The translations under genes and the position numbers were made by a program. The notes under the pieces were generated by a model. The model searched no databases and had not been told where the DNA came from. It saw only the letters and a program-made list of their open reading frames with translations. 64,000 nt of DNA from Begonia masoniana (taxonomy: Eukaryota > Streptophyta > Magnoliopsida > Cucurbitales > Begoniaceae), in contig CM039508.1 in assembly GCA_022432975.1 (NCBI GenBank), positions 32,320,433 through 32,384,432 of the forward strand. The letters are read 5' to 3'. Shown piece by piece: positions 52,939 through 63,046 of the stretch (within the stretch, counting starts at the first letter, position 1; each line of letters begins with the position of its first letter).

Positions 52939-54439
52939 GGTTAGGGCCATCTTGGAGCGAGACTCGGATGGATACGCTTCTTGGGAGCGAGACTTAGATA
53001 TGTATTAGGCGATTAGGTTAGGGCCATCTTGGGAGCGAGACTTAGATATGTATTAGGCGATTAGGTTAGGGCCATCTTGGGAGCGAGACTTAGATATGTA
53101 TTAGGCGATTAGGTTAGGGCCATCTTGGAGCGAGACTCGGATGGATACGCTTCTTGGGAGCGAGACTTAGATATGTATTAGGCGATTAGGTTAGGGCCAT
53201 CTTGGGAGCGAGACTTAGATATGTATTAGGCGATTAGGTTAGGGCCATCTTGGGAGCGAGACTTAGATATGTATTAGGCGATTAGGTTAGGGCCATCTTG
53301 GGAGCGAGACTTAGATATGTATTAGGCGATTAGGTTAGGGCCATCTTGGGAGCGAGACTTAGATATGTATTAGGCGATTAGGTTAGGGCCATCTTGGGAG
53401 CGAGACTTAGATATGTATTAGGCGATTAGGTTAGGGCCATCTTGGGAGCGAGACTCGGATGGATACGCTTCTTGGGAGCGAGACTTAGATATGTATTAGG
53501 CGATTAGGTTAGGGCCATCTTGGAGCGAGACTCGGATGGATACGCTTCTTGGGAGCGAGACTCGGATGGATACGCTTCTTGGGAGCGAGACTCGGATGGA
53601 TACGCTTCTTGGGAGCGAGACTTAGATATGTATTAGGCGATTAGGTTAGGGCCATCTTGGAGCGAGACTCGGATGGATACGCTTCTTGGGAGCGAGACTC
53701 GGATGGATACGCTTCTTGGGAGCGAGACTCGGATGGATACGCTTCTTGGGAGCGAGACTCGGATGGATACGCTTCTTGGGAGCGAGACTTAGATATGTAT
53801 TAGGCGATTAGGTTAGGGCCATCTTGGAGCGAGACTCGGATGGATACGCTTCTTGGGAGCGAGACTCGGATGGATACGCTTCTTGGGAGCGAGACTCGGA
53901 TGGATACGCTTCTTGGGAGCGAGACTCGGATGGATACGCTTCTTGGGAGCGAGACTCGGATGGATACGCTTCTTGGGAGCGAGACTTAGATATGTATTAG
54001 GCGATTAGGTTAGGGCCATCTTGGGAGCGAGACTCGGATGGATACGCTTCTTGGGAGCGAGACTTAGATATGTATTAGGCGATTAGGTTAGGGCCATCTT
54101 GGAGCGAGACTCGGATGGATACGCTTCTTGGGAGCGAGACTTAGATATGTATTAGGCGATTAGGTTAGGGCCATCTTGGGAGCGAGACTTAGATATGTAT
54201 TAGGCGATTAGGTTAGGGCCATCTTGGAGCGAGACTCGGATGGATACGCTTCTTGGGAGCGAGACTCGGATGGATACGCTTCTTGGGAGCGAGACTTAGA
54301 TATGTATTAGGCGATTAGGTTAGGGCCATCTTGGGAGCGAGACTTAGATATGTATTAGGCGATTAGGTTAGGGCCATCTTGGGAGCGAGACTTAGATATG
54401 TATTAGGCGATTAGGTTAGGGCCATCTTGGGAGCGAGAC
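52939..54439. repeat. Two-unit mosaic array, left block (48 and 30 bp)
   Basis: Units share GGGAGCGAGACT. One half ends TAGATATGTATTAGGCGATT plus AGGTTAGGGCCATCTT (48 bp); the other ends CGGATGGATACGCTTCTT (30 bp). Order is irregular. One copy loses two G residues (CTTGGAGCG) whenever the 48-bp half is followed by the 30-bp half in many junctions. Confidence 0.95.
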
Positions 54440-54685
54440 GGTCGGTTTGGGCAGTCTTGGCTTGAGATTGCCGGACATTAGGCTGGCAATACTCGCCTGG
54501 CCATGGTGAGCCCCGTTTGGGCGAAAATCAGAAAGCCCTATTCGGGGAATTCAAGTTTTTGTTGTGTGTAGCCTCGGAATTTTGGTTGTTTATGTTAATT
54601 GGATGTTAGGGGGATTGATTAGTGAGGAATCAGAGGAGAATTGATGAAAACGAGATGGTGAAATTTTCCAGTTAAGGGGCAGAAT
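54440..54685 (+). repeat. Internal duplication in the G LTR, copy 2
   Basis: Sits inside the array, starting straight after a truncated GAGCGAGAC unit. It splits the array into two blocks, so unique sequence plus array was duplicated together. Confidence 0.93.
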
Positions 54686-54687
54686 AG

Positions 54688-55846
54688 TTGTATTAGGCGA
54701 TTAGGTTAGGGCCATCTTGGAGCGAGACTCGGATGGATACGCTTCTTGGGAGCGAGACTTAGATATGTATTAGGCGATTAGGTTAGGGCCATCTTGGGAG
54801 CGAGACTTAGATATGTATTAGGCGATTAGGTTAGGGCCATCTTGGGAGCGAGACTTAGATATGTATTAGGCGATTAGGTTAGGGCCATCTTGGGAGCGAG
54901 ACTCGGATGGATACGCTTCTTGGGAGCGAGACTTAGATATGTATTAGGCGATTAGGTTAGGGCCATCTTGGGAGCGAGACTTAGATATGTATTAGGCGAT
55001 TAGGTTAGGGCCATCTTGGAGCGAGACTCGGATGGATACGCTTCTTGGGAGCGAGACTTAGATATGTATTAGGCGATTAGGTTAGGGCCATCTTGGGAGC
55101 GAGACTTAGATATGTATTAGGCGATTAGGTTAGGGCCATCTTGGGAGCGAGACTTAGATATGTATTAGGCGATTAGGTTAGGGCCATCTTGGGAGCGAGA
55201 CTTAGATATGTATTAGGCGATTAGGTTAGGGCCATCTTGGGAGCGAGACTTAGATATGTATTAGGCGATTAGGTTAGGGCCATCTTGGGAGCGAGACTTA
55301 GATATGTATTAGGCGATTAGGTTAGGGCCATCTTGGGAGCGAGACTTAGATATGTATTAGGCGATTAGGTTAGGGCCATCTTGGGAGCGAGACTCGGATG
55401 GATACGCTTCTTGGGAGCGAGACTCAGATGTGATTGGGTAGTGCCCTCTTGGGAGCGAAACTCGGAGGGTTAGGGCCATCTTGGGAGCGAGACTCGGATG
55501 GATACGCTTCTTGGGAGCGAGACTTAGATATGTATTAGGCGATTAGGTTAGGGCCATCTTGGGAGCGAGACTCGGATGGATACGCTTCTTGGGAGCGAGA
55601 CTTAGATATGTATTAGGCGATTAGGTTAGGGCCATCTTGGGAGCGAGACTCGGATGGATACGCATCTTAGGAGCAAGACTCAAATGTGTAATAGGTGATT
55701 GGGTTAGGGCCATCTTGGGAGCGAGACTCGGATGGATATGCATCTTGGGAGCGAGACTCAGATGTATACTATGTGATGGGGTAGTGCCATCTTGGGAGTG
55801 AGACTCAGATGGAAATGTCTCTTGGGAGCTAGACTCGGATGTGTGT
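54688..55846. repeat. Two-unit mosaic array, right block
   Basis: The same two halves, rich in the 48-bp unit, decaying from about 55425 onward (AGTGCCCTCTTGGGAGCGAAAC and similar). About 60-70 units in both blocks together. Confidence 0.93.
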
Positions 55847-56607
55847 TAGGGTTGTGTGAGGGTCGTGTATGCATGTTTATATTTGTTATTCCTTACTTGC
55901 TAAGCGTAAGCTTACATGTGTGTGTGTGTGTTCTATGGTGTAGGTAACGACGCGGTTGCAGGTGAGCCAGGACTTGGGAGCAGTCAGAGACTCACGGGGT
56001 GCGCCGGTGCGGGCAGTTGTCGGGGTGCCTCGACCATGGTCTTTGGGGGATGTAGGGCTTTGTATTTTGGTAGTTTATTGTAGATGTCTGTTTGTGGAAA
56101 TGATGGGAATGCGTAACTCTTTTTGGTTGATGTTTTTGACAGTTATAGTATAGCTATTTGTATTTGTTGTATATAGTAATAGTTAAGGGTGATGTGTCAC
56201 CCTATATTGTGGATTTTCTTCACTTAGGGATGTTCGTATTTTAGTTTCCCTCTTTACTGCTATTTGGAGATTTCGTATGCTGGATAGTTAAGTAAGAGTA
56301 TTCTGGATCTGGTTGAGAATTGATTCATTTGCAGGTACCTAGCATTTTGGAGGCGCCATTTTTAGGCGTTACTTTGTTGAAATTTTCGGGAAGGACGCCG
56401 TGGTGCTTAACGGTTAGGATTAAAGGAAATTAGTGAGTCTAGGCAGCTAGGTATGACATAAGAAAGCTTCGAGAGACTTAGCTTTAAATTCCGCTGTGTC
56501 CGATTTGTGTAGTTTTAGGTTTATAAAAATTATTTTAAACGTCGTTTTCATCGCGTTATAGTGAGCCAAGAAGCGCACCGAGCCGGAGTGGGTTCAGGGA
56601 CGTTACA
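55847..56607 (+). other. U5-side end of the G LTR
   Basis: Non-coding. A (TG)n run at 55917-55931 is followed by TGTAGGTAACGACGCGGTTGC, which parallels the TGTAGGT segment of other LTRs. The open frame at 55956-56153 has no recognisable content. Confidence 0.5.
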
Positions 56608-56610
56608 AGA

Positions 56611-56622
56611 TGGTATCAGAGC
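56611..56622 (+). other. Primer binding site of element G (initiator Met tRNA)
   Basis: TGGTATCAGAGC, three bases after the LTR. Confidence 0.9.
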
Positions 56623-56690
56623 ATAAATGGTCGAGTCGTTCAAAGGATTACCCGACAATGCCGGCCACCATGCAACATGCTTCACCGACT

Positions 56691-56767
56691 GTAAGTATTT
56701 CTTTACTTTTAGTTAGTTTATATCTAAGATTAGATTGGTTTAACCCCTTGTTGTTTTGTGATTGTAG
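56691..56767 (+). other. Putative 77-bp leader intron of element G
   Basis: CACCGACT then GTAAGT...GATTGTAG then GGGACTAG; same location as in A, D and F. Confidence 0.5.
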
Positions 56768-59143
56768 GGGACTAGAAAATCCCGAGTGTACCGAGACAAC
56801 CTTGGTGGATCCCTTAAGCCAATTCATAGACGTAGTAAATCGATAGTTCAAATAGCTAGGAAATTTATTAGAGAAAGTGAAACAGATATTAGAGACTCTT
56901 AGGATGAAAGTAAGTTTGATACCCTAGGAATGTGGAAAAAAAAATGTACGGTCGATCCGAGTTAAATGTAAATGTTAGCCCGAGTAGAAGTGATAGTCGT
57001 TAGGAAAGGTTTGAGTTATATCTTAGTGTTAAAAGGATGCGAACATGTTGGGTTGAATGTAAGGCAATATGCATTAACATAACTAACCTAGGTGTTTGTA
57101 AGAATGGTACGCCTAGAATTGTTACCTTTAAGGATAAGATTAGAATAGATAGAAATTTGACCCTAGTTAGCAAATCCTTAGGAGTACTAGGATACGATGA
57201 AGATACGATGAACCGGAGAGAAGTAAGGATGTTCAGCTTTGTAGAAAGAAATTTAGGAGAATATTTAGAAACCGAATTGGAGGAGCGAAAGATAATAGAT
57301 TAGTTAATTAATTTTGGCGAGAATCCTGAGTGAAATTAGATATTTGTATAAGTTTGGGGAGACTTGGGAAAGATATTAGAAGTGGTATAATGTAAAAAGA
57401 GAAAGGTTAGAATTTGAGGTTTGGACCTTAAGTAACTAGTAGTATATGATTTGAGGAATTATTTGAGTAAGAGAAACGAGAAATTGCACAAAAAGTGTGT
57501 GAGTGATTTAGGGATAATGTTAAGTTAGAAAGTTTAAAGGTTCGATTCGTATGTAACGAAGTCGAAACTGCTGATGTTGTAAATAGATTAGAAGAGTGGA
57601 TAAGCTTATGAGTTGGTGAGCTTAAGAGTGAGATGTGAATGAGAACTCGAGTATTAGTAGAGGATGAATTAGAAAATAGAGGTTGGGAGATGTAAGCTAG
57701 AAGAACGATTAGATTATATTCTAGAGTTTGGACGGACATAGGAAAGAAAGAAGTGATGAGATTAGTTAACTATGAGAGAGAGTTAGGATAAGAGAGTTCT
57801 CCATTAGAAATTTATTATTTCGTATGAAGTTGAAGAACTTAGAGGATATTGAGAATTAAAGTATAAAAGTTTGAAAGTATTAGGTGAGGATTGAGTAAGT
57901 TAAAGGTAATGAATGGGTGAGAGTAAATAGTAATGAAAGTTAGACTCTTAAGTTATGGGTTTGAACTATGTTGTTGGGTGAAGAGTGGATGAAGAGTGAG
58001 AAGTGAGGTAAGTGAGGAGATTAGTAAATTCTTATGGAGGATATGAGATAGGAAGGACATGAAGATTATACGAGAGAACTTAGAGTAGGGTTAATTTAGG
58101 AGAATTATGGAAGTTTTAATTTGAAATTTTGGGGTCGAAATGAAGTGCGTAAACATCAATTAGGGTGTCGAGTGTGAAGTCAGGAAAGAGTTAGTTTAGA
58201 CTTAAGGCTTTGAGAGTGTTTGATGATGACTGACTGAAGTAATAGTTGGATAAATTGAGTTGAGTGATCATAAGTTTGAGAATTTATAATATACATTGAA
58301 AGAATAGTTGATAAATTTAAGTAGCGAGAGCTTGAAATACATGGATAATGTTAGGGTGATTAATGGAATATCGTGATTTCTCGAGGTAAGTTAGTATAAG
58401 AAATGGGAATGATAAATTAGAAAGGAGATGATAGAGTAGAAGAGAAATTGAAATTGAGGACTTAGGGTAAGAAGTTTATTAGTAGGTTTTAGTGTTACGC
58501 TATTGAGATAGCTTTGGAGATCTGAGATAGTTATGTAAGCATTCGATAGACACTAAATTAGAAAAGTAAGTGACTAGGTGAATTTAATTAGGAAAATTTA
58601 GGGCTGTGGATTACGAGTTTGCTCTGTCGTGAGAAATTTACTAGGTGACCAAGGATTGAAGTTGAGAGTCTTCAAAGGGGTGAAGACAGTGGGCATAAGG
58701 ATATGTTGTACACCATTTAAAGTATTGTGTGAAGAGTTAGTCCTAATCTAAGAATTTATAGAGGTTAGTAAAACTTGAGGTAAGAAGTGTACTCCTTAGT
58801 ATCTTAGGATTACTCGATTGGGGTAGCATAGAGAGTTGTAGTGGTTTGTACGTGTTTGATAGACACGGGAGTAGAAAGATGAAGAATTAGATAAACTTAG
58901 CCTGAGGAAAAACTAGAGTTGGGAACTAAGTAAAAGAGGTTTGAGAATATAAGTGATGAGTGAGTAAGTTAAAGTCAATGGACGTATAAGTAGTGGGAAA
59001 TATGAAGTGTATAGTTGGGAACTTTGGATACGTGGGAGTTTTGTTTCTGTTAGATAATTGAGATTGTAGTGTATGCAACCCAAAAAGTTAGGAGGATAAT
59101 GTTAGAGTAACTATCCCACAAATTTTGAGGACAAAATTTTTGT
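56768..59143 (+). other. C-poor interior of element G without recognisable genes
   Basis: The plus strand is strikingly low in C while G stays high; many 60-base lines hold 0-5 C (57841-57900 none). An 88-codon frame at 57037-57303 (VGVCKNGTPRIVTFKDKIR-like, Glu/Arg-rich end) is the only one of note; I do not recognise it. Stops are frequent elsewhere in all frames. The end (TTTTGAGGACAAAATTTTTG, 59124) is the usual 3' end of Tekay-type elements. Confidence 0.6.
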
Positions 59144-59156
59144 AAGGAGGGTGAAT
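59144..59156 (+). other. Polypurine tract of element G
   Basis: AAGGAGGGTGAAT directly before TGTAAC, the first six bases of G's own 3' LTR. Confidence 0.75.
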
Positions 59157-59162
59157 TGTAAC

Positions 59163-62100
59163 TGTAACACCCGACATTTTTGCCTGTGTAATAATTCCCC
59201 GAATATGTAAGCGGAATTTCTCCGATATTAATGCAATGATTGTTTTAATAATATTGTCGATGTGTTTAATCGAACGAGGGTGATTCGTGAGACCCAATCG
59301 ATTAACTAAATAATGTTTTAGTTAAAAACCAATGGAAGGGCAAATTAGGAAGAAATTAAGGTTGGTGGGAGAAATCAAATGGATGATTGACACTTGGCAA
59401 ACTTGTGGAAGAAGACAAGCCATGTATCCCATTTCCTTCTCTTCCTCCTACGTGAGACATTTCCCTCTCTGCTCTCTTTCATTTTCCTCTCTGCTTCTCT
59501 CTTTCGATTGAAGAAAACCAACGCAAGGAGTTTCTTCCTTCTCTGATTTTCCTCCTGCTTTTCGGTCTAAGGTAATCATCTTAGATAGAAAACGATTTTA
59601 GTTTATTTATTTGCTAGTTTCGTGAGGTTTAGGGTTAATGTCCATTTATGCATGCTATAGGTTCGTGAACCACGGTGCTCGTGCGTTCAAGCTTGCTGCA
59701 TTTCGGACCACAGGTAAGTTCATGCATCTACGTTGGCCCTTAAGGCCCTACAACTCGGAGGTACTAGGTCTGGTTCGGGTAGATAGGTTTTAGGTTATGT
59801 TTTAAGTTAAACGTGTTTCCGTTATATTCTGTTTCCTGTTGTATTCATTCTGTCATCTGTGAATGTTAAGTTTAAGCATTTCACTTATTCATGCATACAC
59901 GTTTCCTGTAAAATCATGCAAATGTTTTCAGCACCGGTTTTGAAGTAAGTAAGATAAAATCCTGTAAAGAAAATGTATGGTTAAGTGTGGACGAGGACTG
60001 GCATCCTGTCAAGTACTCCTGTTATGTCCTGAAAGTGGCATGTACATCCTGTTGCGCCAGCTCCTTCTCCCATTTATACCTTTCCTGTCCAGTGAAACGC
60101 AATGTTAAGTAATGTAATGTTCACGTATTTCAAAAGTCCATGCATCACTGCATTGCATTTCATGTTCTTATTGAGCTCTAGGCTCATAGTTGAACTCCTG
60201 TTGTAGGTATGGATTTTCCGGATGAGGAGCTTGATCCTCAAACTGACGAGTTGATGTAGTTGGGGGAGGAGCTCACGGGATGGTTGCTGCAGCCAGACAA
60301 ATCCTGTCCCGAGGTTTAAGTATTTAAAGTAAAGTCTATGTCTGTAAACCCTACTGGAATTCTGTGTTTGGTTTTTAAACTATGTTAGGATTCTGTATTT
60401 TTGGTTGTTGAAAACTCTGTAGGAAATTCTGTTGGATATAGATAATGTAAGGTATTCTGTTGGTTAAGCTTTCTCTTGTTAAAACCTCTGTATTCGACAG
60501 TTGAACTATGTTTTGAAGTATTCTGGAATTCGTTTGGAATATTTTCTGTTAGTCTGTGCATGGACAGCTTCTGGTTTTAGAGCTATCCATGTAGTGTGAT
60601 TTTTCTTAAGTTTCTGTCATGTTAGAGCCATCCATGTAATTTGTTTTCCTTAAAATTCACTGTTCACAAATTTCATCTTCCGGTCACTGTTCACATTTTT
60701 AACAAATCCGGTCACTGTTCACAAATTTCATCTTCCGGTCACTGTTCACAAATTTCATCTTCCGGTCACTGTTCACATTTTTAACAAATCCGGTCACTGT
60801 TCACATTTTTAACAAATCCGGTCACTGTTCACATTTTTAACAAATCCGGTCACTGTTCACAAATTTCATCTTCCGGTCACTGTTCACAAATTTCATCTTC
60901 CGGTCACTGTTCACAAATTTCATCTTCCGGTCACTGTTCACAAATTTCATCTTCCGGTCACTGTTCACATTTTTAACAAATCCGGTCACTGTTCACAAAT
61001 TTCATCTTCCGTCACTGTTCACATTTTTAACAAATCCGGTCACTGTTCACATTTTTAACAAATCCGGTCACTGTTCACATTTTTAACAAATCCGGTCACT
61101 GTTCACATTTTTAACAAATCCGGTCACTGTTCACAAATTTCATCTTCCGGTCACTGTTCACAAATTTCATCTTCCGGTCACTGTTCACAAATTTCATCTT
61201 CCGGTCACTGTTCACAAATTTCATCTTCCGGTCACTGTTCACAAATTTCATCTTCCGGTCACTGTTCACATTTTTAACAAATCCGGTCACTGTTCACATT
61301 TTTAACAAATCCGGTCACTGTTCACAAATTTCATCTTCCGGTCACTGTTCACAAATTTCATCTTCCGGTCACTGTTCACAAATTTCATCTTCCGGTCACT
61401 GTTCACATTTTTAACAAATCCGGTCACTGTTCACAAATTTCATCTTCCGGTCACTGTTCACAAATTTCATCTTCCGGTCACTGTTCACAAATTTCATCTT
61501 CCGGTCACTGTTCACATTTTTAACAAATCCGGTCACTGTTCACAAATTTCATCTTCCGGTCACTGTTCACAAATTTCATCTTCCGTCACTGTTCACATTT
61601 TTAACAAATCCGGTCACTGTTCACATTTTTAACAAATCCGGTCACTGTTCACATTTTTAACAAATCCGGTCACTGTTCACAAATTTCATCTTCCGGTCAC
61701 TGTTCACATTTTTAACAAATCCGGTCACTGTTCACATTTTTAACAAATCCGGTCACTGTTCACATTTTTAACAAATCCGGTCACTGTTCACAAATTTCAT
61801 CTTCCGGTCACTGTTCACATTTTTAACAAATCCGGTCACTGTTCACAAATTTCATCTTCCGGTCACTGTTCACATTTTTAACAAATCCGGTCACTGTTCA
61901 CATTTTTAACAAATCCGGTCACTGTTCACAAATTTCATCTTCCGGTCACTGTTCACAAATTTCATCTTCCGGTCACTGTTCACAAATTTCATCTTCCGGT
62001 CACTGTTCACAAATTTCATCTTCCGGTCACTGTTCACATTTTTAACAAATCCGGTCACTGTTCACATTTTTAACAAATCCGGTCACTGTTCACAAATTTC

Positions 62101-62881
62101 ATCTTCCGGTCACTGTTCACAAATTTCATCTTCCGGTCACTGTTCACAAATTTCATCTTCCGGTCACTGTTCACATTTTTAACAAATCCGGTCACTGTTC
62201 ACAAATTTCATCTTCCGGTCACTGTTCACATTTTTAACAAATCCGGTCACTGTTCACAAATTTCATCTTCCGGTCACTGTTCACAAATTTCATCTTCCGT
62301 CACTGTTCACATTTTTAACAAATCCGGTCACTGTTCACATTTTTAACAAATCCGGTCACTGTTCACATTTTTAACAAATCCGGTCACTGTTCACATTTTT
62401 AACAAATCCGGTCACTGTTCACATTTTTAACAAATCCGGTCACTGTTCACATTTTTAACAAATCCGGTCACCGTTCACAATTTTAGTCATCCGGTCACTG
62501 TTCACATTTTTAACAAATCCGGTCACTGTTCACAAATTTCATCTTCCGGTCACTGTTCACAATTTCATCTTCCGTCACTGTTCACAAATTTCATCTTCCG
62601 TCACTGTTCACAAATTTCATCTTCCGGTCACTGTTCACAATTTCATCTTCCGTCACTGTTCACACTTTGCATCTTCCGGTCACTGTTCACGTTTTTATTC
62701 ATTTCCAGTTTATGTTTATTTATTTTACTTTGATTTTATTTTATGTTATCCATTTTAAATGTCCATGAGTTTTAAAAAGTCAAAAAAAAAAAAAAAATAG
62801 TTGTCCCTGTTTTCTGCAAATGTCCCGGAGTGACGGCTCGGTTCTCGGATCCCGATCGGGTCCAGTTTTCGGGTCGTCACA
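59163..62881 (+). repeat. 5' LTR of element F
   Basis: 3719 bases from TGTAACACCCGACATTTTTG to GGGTCGTCACA. Same family as 5686-9679 and 49084-51776 (shared blocks inverted relative to those). A CT-rich leader is at 59430-59560. A short acidic frame MDFPDEELDPQTDEL starts at 60209. Confidence 0.93.
60656..62695. repeat. Two-unit mosaic array (27 and 28 bp) in the F LTR
   Basis: About 74 units sharing GGTCACTGTTCACA. One half is AATTTCATCTTCC (27 bp), the other TTTTTAACAAATCC (28 bp), in irregular order; the final roughly eight units have decayed. The AAATTTCATCTTCC half also occurs, in LTR sense, in the 61-bp unit of the A/B LTR. Confidence 0.96.
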
Positions 62882-62885
62882 GTAA

Positions 62886-62896
62886 TGGTATCAGAG
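62886..62896 (+). other. Primer binding site of element F (initiator Met tRNA)
   Basis: TGGTATCAGAG, four bases after the LTR, as in element A. Confidence 0.9.
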
Positions 62897-62969
62897 AGAT
62901 AAGGTTTTAAAACCGATTCTGTGAAATGTCTGACTGCGCAACCCGCCACGTGAGATCGCTCCACCAACT

Positions 62970-63033
62970 GTAAGTGTTTAAATTCCTGTAAAAGTTTTGT
63001 TTATTAAATTAGGTTATTCTGTTATTCTTATAG
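62970..63033 (+). other. Putative 64-bp leader intron of element F
   Basis: CACCAACT then GTAAGT...CTTATAG then GACTATCTTAG, 13 bases before the gag ATG. Confidence 0.55.
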
Positions 63034-63046
63034 GACTATCTTAGAA

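Larger units (their letters stand above)
51868..56607 (+). repeat. 5' LTR of element G
   Basis: 4740 bases from TGTAACACCCGAG to GGGACGTTACA. It includes a repeated TTATGGATCTTAGATTTATC segment (51933 and 51954), an (ATT)n run, a hairpin, a 246-249 bp internal duplication, and a large two-unit mosaic array. GC-rich around 52250-52560. Confidence 0.88.
51868..59162 (+). mobile_element. Element G, Ty3/gypsy-type, no recognisable pol
   Basis: 5' LTR 51868-56607, primer site 56611-56622, putative leader intron, 2.5-kb interior, polypurine tract 59144-59156, and six bases of the 3' LTR (TGTAAC) before element F. No Gag, RT or integrase motif was found in the interior, so it is either decayed beyond recognition or a non-autonomous large derivative. 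Confidence 0.8.

Noticed and set aside
52939..55846. Telomere-like TTAGGTTAGGG in the 48-bp unit
   Set aside because: Only 11 bases per unit match a telomere-like pattern and they are not in tandem with each other; chance similarity is likely.
56610..56846. 78-codon frame at the start of the G interior as a gag gene
   Set aside because: It spans the primer site and the putative intron and has no Gag motif.
57428..57739. 103-codon Ser/Thr-rich minus-strand frame
   Set aside because: Arises from the C-poor, G/A-rich plus strand; no domain and no support.
60656..62695. CRISPR-like array
   Set aside because: There are only two alternating half-units and no unique spacers; a plant LTR context explains it as a minisatellite.
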